DNA of 58,611 bases from JBDROX01 sp043809645. Lineage in GTDB: Bacteria > Patescibacteriota > Patescibacteriia > Magasanikbacterales > UBA922. The stretch spans positions 1-58,611 of the forward strand of contig JBDROX010000028.1 of assembly GCA_043809645.1 (NCBI GenBank). The letters are read 5' to 3'. Made by a program: the position numbers and the translations under genes. The notes below the pieces were generated by a model. The model was not told the DNA's origin. It did not search any database and worked only from the letters and a program-made list of their open reading frames with translations. Shown here one piece after another: positions 7,546-16,161 of this stretch. Each line of letters begins with the position of its first letter. Position 1 is the first letter of the stretch.

Positions 7546-8229
7546 ATGGATTATATTCAGAAAAATAAGGATGCGTATAATAAGATCTCAAAGCCATTTG
7601 CCAGCACTCGGCTCATTCTTTGGGATGATCTGATTCCTCTGAAGCAGTATACCAAAGAAGGGGATAGGGTGCTCGATGTTGGCTGCGGAACTGGTCGATT
7701 GTACCAGCTTTTTGATGGTTTGTCCATCCGTTATACTGGTATTGACCAGAGTGAAGGGCAGCTCAAATTTGCGAAAAAAGACTATTCTAAGGGAGAATTT
7801 TTACCAGCAGAAATGACGAGTGTTCCTTTTGGCGATAGTGAATTTGATGTGGTGTACTGCATTGCGACACTTCACCATCTTCCGGATGAAGAAATGAGGA
7901 AAGCTTCACTAGAAGAAATGAAACGAGTGTTGAAGCCTGGTGGGCGAGTAATTTTGACCAACTGGAATTTAGATTCTGACTGGGTCGCAGGGAAGATGAG
8001 AGATGGAGACTGGAAAAGAGATGGTGATCACTTTGACATTCCATTTCAAACTGGTGATAAGAAGATTCATGGGTGGAGACATTATTGGAGACTTACATTT
8101 GAATATTTAGAAAAACTATTCAGAGAAGTAGGGCTTGAAACCGAACACCAATATTATTCAACTCGTGGGAAGGAAACAGATATTAAAATTGGGGATAATA
8201 TTGTCTCAATTTTGAGGCTTAAAAATTGA
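7546..8229 (+). CDS. SAM-dependent methyltransferase, Trm9/ALKBH8-like
   Basis: A 227-aa class I methyltransferase with motif I VLDVGCGTGRL near residue 40, IATLHHLPDEE and VLKPGGRVILTNWN. The N-terminal AYNKISKPFASTR and the following Trp resemble the Trm9/ALKBH8 methyltransferase family, which methylates the carboxymethyl group that Elongator adds to tRNA uridine-34. The gene is divergent from elp3 with only 4 bp between starts, which strengthens the functional link. I chose ATG 7546; an in-frame extension upstream would lie inside elp3. TATAAT at 7515-7520 is a plausible -10 box. The Trm9 role is inference; a generic methyltransferase remains possible. Confidence 0.78.
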   Translation: MDYIQKNKDAYNKISKPFASTRLILWDDLIPLKQYTKEGDRVLDVGCGTGRLYQLFDGLSIRYTGIDQSEGQLKFAKKDYSKGEFLPAEMTSVPFGDSEFDVVYCIATLHHLPDEEMRKASLEEMKRVLKPGGRVILTNWNLDSDWVAGKMRDGDWKRDGDHFDIPFQTGDKKIHGWRHYWRLTFEYLEKLFREVGLETEHQYYSTRGKETDIKIGDNIVSILRLKN

Positions 8230-8281
8230 AGATCTGGAGGTACTCAACCCTAGTAGTTTTGTGTTATACTTCTATTGAGTC

Positions 8282-8309
8282 GTGTTATGTGACTCGTGTC
8301 TTGTAAACT
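8282..8309. repeat. Four GT-leading heptamers directly upstream of the VirD4-like gene
   Basis: GTGTTAT, GTGACTC, GTGTCTT, GTAAACT run in register and end one base before ATG 8311. The core TGACTCGTGTCTTGT recurs at 46097-46111. This is one of several heptamer-built leaders in the window. Confidence 0.6.
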
Positions 8310-8310
8310 T

Positions 8311-9918
8311 ATGCCTACTCATCATCTCCAAAAAGCAGGACAGAAGGAAGAAGTACAAGAAGATGTATGTCTTTTTGGGCAGACAAATTACCGCAATCAA
8401 ATGCGACGTTTTGGGATCAAGACAGATGATAGGCGTAGGCACATGTATGTAGTTGGGAAGACTGGCATGGGAAAGACCACAATGATGGAAAACATGGTAT
8501 TGCAAGATATTTATAAGGGTCATGGTATTGGAGTTGTAGATCCTCATGGAGACTTCGCAGAAAAGATCATTAACTATATTCCGAGCAATCGTGTGAATGA
8601 TGTCGTCTACTTCAATCCTGCAGATATTAATTTTCCAATTGGATTTAATATTCTCGAAGTTGAGAGCGAAGAACAAAAGCACTTGGTAGCATCTGGGCTG
8701 ATGGCAGTATTTAAAAAGATTTGGCCAGATGTATGGAGTTCTCGAATGGAATATATTCTCAATAATACCATTCTTGCACTACTCGACTATCCCGGTTCAA
8801 CACTACTTGGAATTAATAGACTTCTTGGTGACAAAAAATATCGAAAAAAAGTTGTTAGAAAATTAACAGACCCAGTCATCAAAGCATTTTGGCAGAATGA
8901 ATTTGCGCAATATAACGAGCGCTATGCTACAGAGGCGGTCGCTCCAATTCAAAATAAGATTGGTCAGTTTCTCTCTGCGAGTGTGATCAGGAACATGGTC
9001 GCACAGGTGAAGTCAACGATCAATGTGAGAGAGATTATGGATAGTAAGAAGATTTTGATCATGAATCTTTCCAAGGGGAGAATCGGAGAAGATAATAGTC
9101 GACTCTTGGGTGGAATGCTCATCACAGAGATTCGGCTGGCTGCTATGGCGCGCGTAGATACGCCAGAAGCAGAACGTAAGGATTTTTTCTTGTATGTTGA
9201 TGAGTTTCAGAATTTTGCCACGCCATCCTTTGCAAATATTTTGTCTGAGGCTCGAAAGTACCGACTCAGTCTCATTATGGCACATCAATATGTCGCACAG
9301 ATCGATGAACTGGTTGCTGATGCTGTATTTGGAAACGTTGGCACGATCGTCACATTCCGTGTTGGTGGAGCGGACGCAGAGTTTCTTGTGAAGGAATTTA
9401 CGCCAACATTCTTGGAAGAAGACATTGTTAATCTTCCAAAGTTTCAGGTTTTTCTTAAACTCATGATCAACGGTGTGGCTTCACAGCCTTTTAGTGCTGC
9501 GACTATGCCACCAATTGGAAGCGCAACAGGAAGTTTTGAGAAAGTCGTCCGTGTGTCTCGGGAGCGGTACGCAAAATCGCGAAGTAGCATAGAAGAGAAG
9601 ATTAACAGATGGAGTGGTCTTGATGAGGATCCAGATGAAGATGAAGTGGTTGGTGGTAGAGGCGGGGGTGGGCAGACACAGCAGGAAAAAAGGAAGCCAA
9701 ATTATCAGCCACAGGGACAGAAACCTCAGCAGAAGAAAAAGTTTGAAACAAAAAAGAATGAGAAGAAAGATGTTTCTCTCTCTGATCTAACCCCGACCAA
9801 ACCACAGTCTTCAGGCAGTGGTCAGCCATATATTGGTGGTGATTCTCAAAACAAAAAGAAAAGAAGAAGGAAGAAGAAAAGTGACGGTGGTGGAGATGAT
9901 ATGACAAGAAAGAATTAA
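8311..9918 (+). CDS. VirD4/TraG-like P-loop ATPase (type IV secretion DNA-binding family)
   Basis: A 535-aa ATPase of the TraD/TraG/VirD4 coupling-protein superfamily. Walker A is GKTGMGKTT near residue 50, GIGVVDPHGDF follows, Walker B is FFLYVDEFQNF near residue 300, and RKYRLSLIMAHQY is the conserved arginine-finger region. No N-terminal membrane helices are visible, so it may be a soluble coupling ATPase. The C-terminal ~100 residues are low-complexity, rich in Gln, Lys, Pro and Gly. Such stand-alone genes are common in CPR genomes, where they may serve DNA uptake or pili. I chose ATG 8311 over GTG 8296 because of the heptamer leader. No relaxase or VirB gene lies nearby. Confidence 0.85.
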   Translation: MPTHHLQKAGQKEEVQEDVCLFGQTNYRNQMRRFGIKTDDRRRHMYVVGKTGMGKTTMMENMVLQDIYKGHGIGVVDPHGDFAEKIINYIPSNRVNDVVYFNPADINFPIGFNILEVESEEQKHLVASGLMAVFKKIWPDVWSSRMEYILNNTILALLDYPGSTLLGINRLLGDKKYRKKVVRKLTDPVIKAFWQNEFAQYNERYATEAVAPIQNKIGQFLSASVIRNMVAQVKSTINVREIMDSKKILIMNLSKGRIGEDNSRLLGGMLITEIRLAAMARVDTPEAERKDFFLYVDEFQNFATPSFANILSEARKYRLSLIMAHQYVAQIDELVADAVFGNVGTIVTFRVGGADAEFLVKEFTPTFLEEDIVNLPKFQVFLKLMINGVASQPFSAATMPPIGSATGSFEKVVRVSRERYAKSRSSIEEKINRWSGLDEDPDEDEVVGGRGGGGQTQQEKRKPNYQPQGQKPQQKKKFETKKNEKKDVSLSDLTPTKPQSSGSGQPYIGGDSQNKKKRRRKKKSDGGGDDMTRKN

Positions 9919-9948
9919 TAACTATCTAGTCATCTTAATTGAGTTTCT

Positions 9949-10344
9949 ATGAATATAAAAAGAGCAATAGGATTTGGAGTTATGCTTTGGGTCTTAATTT
10001 TTATTGAAGTGTCTGCAGTCATGTTCATCCCATCTTTAGAGAATAAAATCATGACGCAGCATATTATTCATTGGATTATTCTTATTCCAATGGTGCTTCT
10101 GCTGGCAAAGTGGTATTTTAAAGTTGACCCTCCAACACTTAAAAAAGGAGTGTTTTTGGGTCTTATTGGTTTGGTAATTGCAATCATCCTTGATCTCATT
10201 ATTACAGTACCTTTTTTTGTAAAAGATTATGGATTTTTTGGAGATTGGAAATTGTGGGTTGGAATGGTAGAAGCAATTCTACTGACTGCATTTGCCGGAT
10301 TTGAATTCGATGAGACGTACACTGCCAAGGTAGATAAAAAATAG
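9949..10344 (+). CDS. Four-helix integral membrane protein, unknown
   Basis: Not recognised. A 131-aa protein with about four hydrophobic segments (near residues 6-28, 38-56, 66-92 and 102-118) and short polar loops; the tail is charged. It lies 30 bp downstream of the VirD4-like gene and could be cotranscribed. No signal peptide cleavage site or catalytic motif is evident. A clear promoter follows it, so it is probably the last gene of its unit. Confidence 0.65.
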   Translation: MNIKRAIGFGVMLWVLIFIEVSAVMFIPSLENKIMTQHIIHWIILIPMVLLLAKWYFKVDPPTLKKGVFLGLIGLVIAIILDLIITVPFFVKDYGFFGDWKLWVGMVEAILLTAFAGFEFDETYTAKVDKK

Positions 10345-10348
10345 AGAA

Positions 10349-10376
10349 TTGACATAATCAAAGATTGTGCTACAGT
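10349..10376 (+). promoter_or_regulatory. Promoter of the prohibitin-like gene
   Basis: TTGACA (10349-10354), a 16-bp spacer and TACAGT (10371-10376). The predicted leader to ATG 10415 is about 32 nt and T-rich. Confidence 0.65.
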
Positions 10377-10414
10377 GCTGGTAGTACAGTTTTTTTATTT
10401 ACTTACAAACATCT

Positions 10415-11263
10415 ATGCAGATCATCAATCCACAAAAAATTAAAAAGTGGAAGTATGTTGGGATAGCAATTATTGCTCTTTTTGTTGTTCTTCCATTCCT
10501 TTCTAAATTTTGGGTTGTAGTAGAGGCAGGGGAGACAGGTGTGAAATCGTTCTTTGGAAAGGTGAAAGATGAAGAATTTCATTCTGGCTTTCATATCAAG
10601 AACCCTCTTGTGAAGGTGACGAAGATGAATATACGAACACAGGACTATACCATGAGCATTTCGAATGGTGAGGGACAGAAGATAACGCCGGATGCTATCA
10701 CTGCACTGACGAAAGAAGGTCTTTCTGTAGACCTTGATATCACTGTGCTCTATCATATTTCAGAAGAAAGAGCATCAGATATTTATCGTGATGTTGGGCT
10801 TAATTACAATGAGGTAATTATTCGTCCGCAGATACGAAGTGTGATCAGAGAAGTCATTGCAGAGTTCGAAGCAAAGGATATCTATTCAGAAAAAAGACAA
10901 GAAGCAACACTTAAGATCTTGGATAGATTGAAATCAAGTGTTGAGGCTCGTGGTATGGAGGTAGAAGAAGTTCTCCTTCGGCATGTGGAGCTTCCAGAAG
11001 ATCTTGCATACAGTATTGAGCTCAAGCTTCAGGCAGAACAGGAAGCACAACGATATGAGTTTCTTCTCCAGAGAGAAGAAAAGGAAGCTGAGAGAAAAAG
11101 AGTTGAGGCTGCTGGACAGCGAGATGCACAAACTATTATTAGCAAGAGTCTTTCACAAAACTATCTCAATTATCTCTATATCCAGAGTCTTGAAAATCGA
11201 GAAGGGACTATATATGTTCCTGTGAATCCAAGCAACGGAGTCCCACTTTTTAGAGGTTTGTAG
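10415..11263 (+). CDS. Prohibitin-family (SPFH) membrane protein
   Basis: A 282-aa protein with one N-terminal membrane segment (about residues 11-30) followed by an SPFH domain (VEAGETGVKSFFGKV, then a strand-rich region, then IRSVIREVIAEFEAKD) and a long helical stretch rich in Glu and Arg (residues about 205-235). SPFH proteins form large membrane rings that scaffold membrane microdomains and regulate proteases such as FtsH; none of these partners is in the window. It has its own promoter and a terminator just downstream. Length is typical of prohibitins. Confidence 0.88.
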   Translation: MQIINPQKIKKWKYVGIAIIALFVVLPFLSKFWVVVEAGETGVKSFFGKVKDEEFHSGFHIKNPLVKVTKMNIRTQDYTMSISNGEGQKITPDAITALTKEGLSVDLDITVLYHISEERASDIYRDVGLNYNEVIIRPQIRSVIREVIAEFEAKDIYSEKRQEATLKILDRLKSSVEARGMEVEEVLLRHVELPEDLAYSIELKLQAEQEAQRYEFLLQREEKEAERKRVEAAGQRDAQTIISKSLSQNYLNYLYIQSLENREGTIYVPVNPSNGVPLFRGL

Positions 11264-11278
11264 AAAGTAGTCAAATAC

Positions 11279-11308
11279 AAAAAAACCGTCAACTTGGCGG
11301 TTTTTTTG
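11279..11308. terminator. Bidirectional intrinsic terminator
   Basis: A hairpin ACCGTCA/TGGCGGT with flanking A-run and T-run (T7 at 11301-11307). It follows the prohibitin-like gene on the plus strand and can also stop minus-strand transcripts of the small ORF at 11331-11414. Confidence 0.8.
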
Positions 11309-11318
11309 TATTCTAACC

Positions 11319-11347
11319 TTGACAAAGATTTCAAAAATATGTATGGT
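11319..11347 (+). promoter_or_regulatory. Consensus promoter with no ORF behind it
   Basis: TTGACA (11319-11324), a 17-bp spacer and TATGGT (11342-11347). It sits between a terminator and the separate mnmA promoter, so its transcript would be about 180 nt of untranslated RNA. Confidence 0.6.
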
Positions 11348-11414
11348 AGATTTGTTCTTCGCGTACTGGGACACACCACACAGATCGACGCAAGTCGACA
11401 AGTGGCGGTTTCAT
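11331..11414 (-). CDS. Possible small ORF with strong Shine-Dalgarno (27 aa)
   Basis: On the minus strand AGGAGG lies 8 nt before ATG 11414, and the frame runs 27 codons (MKPPLVDLRRSVWCV...) to TGA, just before the bidirectional terminator. The composition is GC-richer than the surroundings. It overlaps the plus-strand candidate RNA, so only one of the two is likely to be real. Not recognised. Confidence 0.25.
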   Translation of the reverse strand: MKPPLVDLRRSVWCVPVREEQIYHTYF

Positions 11415-11535
11415 ACGTTATTCCTCCTGATTTGGAGACCTCAGCTCTCCACCGCCTCGATAATTCAAGATCTCAGTAGGGTGCCCTCGGACCCTCTTCA
11501 ATAGATAAACCCATTTACAAAAGGTGTTTTTTTTG
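11354..11535 (+). ncRNA. Candidate structured small RNA (~180 nt)
   Basis: The segment behind the promoter at 11319-11347 has no plus-strand coding frame of note, is GC-rich, and has several local stems: TCGAC-GCAA-GTCGA with a GNRA loop (near 11384-11397), GGAGA/TCTCC (near 11434-11450), AGGGT/ACCCT (near 11477-11495), and a possible long-range GGCGGT/ACCGCC pair. It ends near a CC-ATTT/AAA-GG hairpin followed by eight T. I see no match to tmRNA, RNase P RNA or SRP RNA. Size is like 6S RNA, but the characteristic long closing stem is not evident. Confidence 0.4.
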
Positions 11536-11550
11536 TTTAATAATCTCATA

Positions 11551-11578
11551 TTGCAATTTACATATTTTCTGCTAGGAT
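11551..11578 (+). promoter_or_regulatory. mnmA promoter (leaderless)
   Basis: TTGCAA (11551-11556), a 16-bp spacer and TAGGAT (11573-11578). The expected transcription start is 2-3 nt before ATG 11588. Confidence 0.55.
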
Positions 11579-11587
11579 AAGGAATAT

Positions 11588-12675
11588 ATGACTGAAGAAG
11601 ACAAAAAAATTTTTGTATGTATGTCAGGTGGTGTTGACTCTTCTGTTGCTGCGGCTCTTTTGGTACACGATGGATATGATGTTACTGGGGCGTTCATGGT
11701 GAACTATGATAATGGTGAATCATGTTGGAGAAACGACTATAGGGATGCACTTCGGGTTGCTGCGAAACTTGGTATTCCTCTTCTTAAGTTAGATTTTACA
11801 AAAGACTATAAAGAACAGGTGCTGGATCACATGTTCGCTGAATATAAAAAGGGAAGAACGCCAAATCCGGATGTACTCTGTAATAAGTTAATAAAGTTTG
11901 GTGCCTGGATAGAGAAGGCGAGAGAGCTTGGTTTTGATGCCATTGCAACAGGGCACTACGCAAGCATTAAAATTTTAAAACATAAAAACATAAAAACATA
12001 TCATCTTATTCAGGCGAAGGATGGAAACAAAGATCAGACATATTTTTTGCATCAGTTAAATCAGGAGCAGCTTGCTCATACTTTATTTCCGCTTGGAGAC
12101 TATACGAAAGATGAAGTGCGGTCACTTGCCCGTGAGTTTGAGCTTCCAACAGCAGAGAAAGAGGAGAGTATGGGGATCTGTTTCGTGGGCGAAGTTCCAA
12201 TGAAGGAATTTCTTCAAGAAAGGATTGAGAAAAAACAAGGAAATATTGTGACCTCTAGTGGAGACGTGGTTGGAAAGCATGATGGACTTGCATTTTATAC
12301 TATTGGACAGCGTCACTTGGGAATTCAAAATTCAAAATTCAAAAAGCAGATGGCAAGCCGCTCTACGTGGTCGGTAAGAATAGTCAGAAGAATGAACTCA
12401 TTGTTGGGTTTGAAGATGGCTCAATGCTTTGGGCCAAGGAAATAGTAGTGGAAAACCCTCATTGGATCAGTGGACAGGCTCCTCAGTATCCTTTACAATG
12501 TAAGGTAAGACTACGTCATAGGCAAAAGCTGCAAGCAGCTGAAATTCGAAATTCGAAATTCGAAATTGGGGAAATTCAGGTTGTCTTTGAATCACCTCAG
12601 AGAGCCGTTACTCCAGGACAGTTTGCAGTGTTTTACAGAGAAAAAGAGTGTCTCGGAGGGGGAGTTATTCATTAA
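11588..12675 (+). CDS. mnmA: tRNA 2-thiouridylase MnmA, frameshifted inside a heptamer array
   Basis: MnmA thiolates uridine-34 of tRNAs for Lys, Glu and Gln. The N-terminal frame has the PP-loop MSGGVDSSVAAALL, PNPDVLCNK with the first catalytic cysteine, IATGHYA, KDQTYFLHQL and GICFVGE with the second. After YTIGQRH the frame must shift by one base: the rest of the protein (KPLYVVGKN, then QRAVTPGQFAVFY and GGGVI) is in another frame ending at TAA 12675. The shift lies at a run of five A (12341-12345) closing a TTCAAAA array; six A would restore the frame. Two further repeat arrays lie at 11973-12000 and 12545-12567. Real mutation, slippage or sequencing error cannot be told apart here. Confidence 0.88.
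11973..12000. repeat. CATAAAAA octamer array inside mnmA
   Basis: TTTTAAAA followed by CATAAAAA, CATAAAAA, CATA. It codes for a lysine-rich linker just after the conserved IATGHYA segment, where MnmA proteins vary in length. Confidence 0.6.
12324..12345. repeat. TTCAAAA x3 array inside mnmA, with frameshift
   Basis: Three exact heptamers TTCAAAA at 12324-12344 plus an extra A. They encode QNSKFK after GQRHLGI. The same three-unit array occurs in a glycosyltransferase gene at 23518-23538. The reading frame of mnmA is lost at its 3' edge. Confidence 0.9.
12545..12567. repeat. TTCGAAA x3 array inside mnmA
   Basis: Three exact heptamers TTCGAAA, encoding IRNSKFEI in the C-terminal domain of MnmA. 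The same array is found in rsmI (33903-33927) and a degenerate one in murB (36820-36847). Confidence 0.9.
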
Positions 12676-12686
12676 CCCAAGATGCT

Positions 12687-14198
12687 ATGACAAATTTTTT
12701 CACACATGGCGTCATCAAAAGAAGTTGGCGGCTGGCATATATTGCCTTTGGACTGGTATCAGCAGTCCTCTATGATGTTTTTTTCTGGGACCTCCAGCGC
12801 GGACTTGGGTTTCTTGTCTTTGTTATTTTGTTTACTCTCGGTTTTGTTACTCTCTCTGCAGCAACGAAACAGATTCGTGAGCAAAAAGCATTTTTTCTCC
12901 TGGTACCTATCTCCATCATGAGTTTTGACGTAATGCTCTATAATAATGATCTGGTAACGCGAGGTATCCCTTGGTTTGTTCTTATCCTTATGATTCTTTT
13001 TTGCATTCTCCTTACCTTGCAGAATCCAAATTCATATGAGTTTTCTTTTTCCCAGATTCCAATTCTTAGAAATATAGAGGCAACGTTCCTGAAGTGGGCA
13101 ACAATGTGGAATGATCTCTTCAGATGGAAGACAGATGGAGGAAAAACAACTATCCGAAAGGTTGTTATTGGAATTATAATTTCCGTTCCACTCCTTATTA
13201 TTTTTACTGGGCTTTTCGCTGGTGCAGATGTAGTCTTTGCAGATTTTATTGCAGATATATTTAATTTCAATTTAGAAGAGTCTACTATTTGGAGAGTTTT
13301 CAGAACTGTCGTCCTTACTTTATTTATCTCCAGTGTGTTCTATGTACTTATTAGTAAGAATAATATTCTCGGACACAAGAAGAATGACGTGAGAAAGCTA
13401 GACGGGACTGTGGTTGGAACTATTTTTGCGCTTCTCAACGTACTTTTCCTTATTTTCGTCATTATTCAATTCACATATCTGTTCGGTGGCGCAGAATATG
13501 TTTTTGAAAGAAATCTGACCTTTGCAGAATATGCACGAAGTGGATTCTTCCAACTCGCATGGGTTATTGGACTCTCTGCATTTATGCTTGTGTTCTTCTA
13601 CAGATCAGCGTCGCACCACGGTAGTCATGCCTTTCTAAAGTTTCTCAAAGTGTTCTTCATTGCTCAGGTTATTGTGATTGCTATTTCGGCTCTCTTTCGC
13701 ATGAATCTGTATCAGGATGAGTTTGGGTATACAGTAAAGAGACTCTATGTAGAATGGTTTATATATTTCGCAGTGTTCATTCTTGCTCTCTCTGTGGTAA
13801 GTATTGTTATCAAGTGGAAGTTTCGAAATTTTCTCTACACAAGCATGATGCTTGGACTTCTTGCTTTGACAATCGTTTCTACAATAAATGTAGATAGAGT
13901 GATTGTAAAAGAGAATGTGGATCGGTATCTTAATGAGAACAAAGAGCTCGATGAGCATTATCTTCTCCATGATCTCTCAATTGATGTTCTCCCAGAATTT
14001 GTAAGGATTCAAGAAAGAGGATTTACACTTTCAAAATCAAAAGAAAATAGTAGCCATACATTCAGTATTTCTGTAAGAGACCTTAGTAATAAGACTTCAA
14101 CTAAAACAAAAATATATCAAGAGAGAGATTCGTGGAGAGAATTTAATGTTGGGGCAGAGAAGGGGCATGATATTATAAACAATTTAAGCACTTTATGA
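12687..14198 (+). CDS. Polytopic membrane protein, DUF4173-like
   Basis: A 503-aa integral membrane protein with roughly eleven to twelve hydrophobic segments in the first 430 residues and a hydrophilic C-terminal part. The segment FAEYARSGFFQLAWV near residue 280 is the signature of the DUF4153/DUF4173 family, whose function is unknown. I chose ATG 12687, which follows the mnmA stop by 11 bp; an in-frame extension upstream would overlap mnmA. It is probably cotranscribed with mnmA and is followed by alaS 11 bp later. Confidence 0.75.
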   Translation: MTNFFTHGVIKRSWRLAYIAFGLVSAVLYDVFFWDLQRGLGFLVFVILFTLGFVTLSAATKQIREQKAFFLLVPISIMSFDVMLYNNDLVTRGIPWFVLILMILFCILLTLQNPNSYEFSFSQIPILRNIEATFLKWATMWNDLFRWKTDGGKTTIRKVVIGIIISVPLLIIFTGLFAGADVVFADFIADIFNFNLEESTIWRVFRTVVLTLFISSVFYVLISKNNILGHKKNDVRKLDGTVVGTIFALLNVLFLIFVIIQFTYLFGGAEYVFERNLTFAEYARSGFFQLAWVIGLSAFMLVFFYRSASHHGSHAFLKFLKVFFIAQVIVIAISALFRMNLYQDEFGYTVKRLYVEWFIYFAVFILALSVVSIVIKWKFRNFLYTSMMLGLLALTIVSTINVDRVIVKENVDRYLNENKELDEHYLLHDLSIDVLPEFVRIQERGFTLSKSKENSSHTFSISVRDLSNKTSTKTKIYQERDSWREFNVGAEKGHDIINNLSTL

Positions 14199-14209
14199 TT
14201 TGCTAGAGT

Positions 14210-16078
14210 ATGAACACTCAAGAACTCCGAGAAAAATATTTAGATTATTTCAAAAGCAAGGGGCACGCGATTATTTCCAGCGCGTCGCTGATTCCGGAGA
14301 ATGATCCAACAACACTCTTCACCGGATCTGGGATGCAGCCAATGGTTCCATACCTGCTTGGTGAGAAGCATCCAGAAGGATCACGAATAGCCGATTCGCA
14401 AAAGTGTTTTCGTGCAGTTGATATGGACGAGGTTGGTGACAATCGGCACATGACATTTTTTGAAATGCTTGGAAATTGGTCACTTGGGGACTATTTCAAG
14501 AAGGAACAAATTGATTGGATGTTTGATTTTCTGACTAGAGAACTTGGGCTTGATCCAAAGAGAATATACATAACATGTTTTCGTGGCAAGGAAGATGCTG
14601 GTATTCCAAAAGATCAGGAAGCTGCCGATCAGTGGAAAGAAAAATTTGACCACCTTGGTATCGATGCAAAGATTGTTGATAATGCTGAAGTAAGTGGCAT
14701 GCAAGAAGGACGAATCTTTTTTTATGATGAGACGAAGAACTGGTGGAGTAGAGCTGGGGTTACAGAGAATATGCCTGTTGGCGAACCGGGCGGACCAGAT
14801 GCAGAAATATTTTGGGATTTCGGAGAGAAGCTAGGTCTTCACGAAAAGTCTGAGTTGAGAGATAGTGTTTGTCATGTGAACTGTGATTGTGGTCGTTTTG
14901 TCGAAATTGGAAACAATGTGTTCATGCAATACATAAAGACCGATCGCGGATTTGAGGAATTAACACAAAAGAATATTGACTTTGGTGGTGGGCTCGAGCG
15001 CATGGTGCTTGCTATGCTAGATAAGCCAGACGTATTTCTTATTGACATTTTTGATAGTGCTCGGAAGAAGCTCGAAGAGTTGTCAGGGAAAGTATATGGA
15101 GACAATGATGAAGAGACAAAAGCATTCCGTGTCATTCTTGATCATATTCGTGCTGCATCATTCCTTATTGCTGACAGTGCGGTACCGTCGAATAAAGATC
15201 AAGGCTACTTCACCCGTCGCCTTGTCCGAAGGGCAGTGAGATTTGCTCAGCAGATTGGTATTACAGAATCATTTTGTCCAGATATTGCACGTGCCTATAT
15301 AGAAGAGTACAAAGATGCATATCCAGAATTAGAAATAAAGATTGATTTTATTTCCAAAGAGTTTGAGAAGGAAGAAAATAAGTTTCGCGCAACACTTGAG
15401 CAAGGCATCAAAGAATTTGAAAAAGGGACTGATCCATTTATTCTTTTTACAACCTATGGATTTCCGTTCGAATTGACAGAGGAGCTTGCAAAAGAAAAAG
15501 GACAGACTATTGATCGAGATGATTTTGAAAAGAAAATGAAAGCACATCAAGAGCTCTCTCGAAAAGGGGCAGAACAGAAGTTCAAAGGGGGGCTTGCAGA
15601 TTCTGGGGAAGAAACAACCAAACTTCATACTGCAACACATCTTCTCCATGCAGCTCTTCGAAAAGTTCTTGGGGATCATGTAGAGCAAAAGGGGAGTAAT
15701 ATTACAGCAGATAGACTTCGATTTGATTTTTCACACGGAGAAAAAATGACTGATGAGGAAAAGAAACAAGTAGAAGACCTTGTGAATCTGGCGATTCAAA
15801 AAGATTATCCTGTTTCATTTCAAGAAATGTCTGTCGATGAGGCAAAAGAAAAAGGAGCGATCGGGCTCTTTGGTGATAAGTATGGAGAGAGAGTAAAAGT
15901 CTATTCAGTTGGCAATCCAGATGGAGGACCAAACGCAGATCCGTCTTCTGATACGTTTAGTATGGAGATCTGTGGTGGTCCTCACGCTGATCATACTGGT
16001 TCACTTGGAACATTCAAAATAAAGAAAGAAGAGGCAAGTAGCGCGGGAGTAAGAAGAATTAAAGCAACACTTGAGTAA
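14210..16078 (+). CDS. alaS: Alanyl-tRNA synthetase, short form without C-terminal domain
   Basis: A 622-aa enzyme that charges tRNA-Ala. The class II catalytic core is at the N terminus (FTGSGMQPMVPYL, KCFRAVDMDEVG, FFEMLGNWSLGDYFK), followed by the tRNA-recognition helices and the editing domain with THLLHAALRKVLG and the late CGGPHADHTG metal-binding segment. The usual ~870-aa enzyme also has a C-Ala domain; that domain is absent here, as in other reduced genomes. TATGAT at 14194-14199 is a plausible -10 box about 10 nt before the ATG. The gene lies 11 bp after the membrane protein gene. Confidence 0.95.
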   Translation: MNTQELREKYLDYFKSKGHAIISSASLIPENDPTTLFTGSGMQPMVPYLLGEKHPEGSRIADSQKCFRAVDMDEVGDNRHMTFFEMLGNWSLGDYFKKEQIDWMFDFLTRELGLDPKRIYITCFRGKEDAGIPKDQEAADQWKEKFDHLGIDAKIVDNAEVSGMQEGRIFFYDETKNWWSRAGVTENMPVGEPGGPDAEIFWDFGEKLGLHEKSELRDSVCHVNCDCGRFVEIGNNVFMQYIKTDRGFEELTQKNIDFGGGLERMVLAMLDKPDVFLIDIFDSARKKLEELSGKVYGDNDEETKAFRVILDHIRAASFLIADSAVPSNKDQGYFTRRLVRRAVRFAQQIGITESFCPDIARAYIEEYKDAYPELEIKIDFISKEFEKEENKFRATLEQGIKEFEKGTDPFILFTTYGFPFELTEELAKEKGQTIDRDDFEKKMKAHQELSRKGAEQKFKGGLADSGEETTKLHTATHLLHAALRKVLGDHVEQKGSNITADRLRFDFSHGEKMTDEEKKQVEDLVNLAIQKDYPVSFQEMSVDEAKEKGAIGLFGDKYGERVKVYSVGNPDGGPNADPSSDTFSMEICGGPHADHTGSLGTFKIKKEEASSAGVRRIKATLE

Positions 16079-16102
16079 GGAAACAATCACCACGAAACAA
16101 AT

Positions 16103-16161
16103 AAATCTCAAATTCCAAATTGAGATTTGGTTCTTGTTTGTACTTTGTGATTTGTAATTTT
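16103..16161. repeat. Heptamer-built leader and hairpin between alaS and gtrA
   Basis: A 9-bp stem AAATCTCAA (16103-16111)/TTGAGATTT (16120-16128) and a run of eight consecutive heptamers from 16106 (TCTCAAA, TTCCAAA, TTGAGAT, TTGGTTC, TTGTTTG, TACTTTG, TGATTTG, TAATTTT) that ends exactly at ATG 16162. The hairpin may also attenuate read-through from alaS. Confidence 0.6.
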
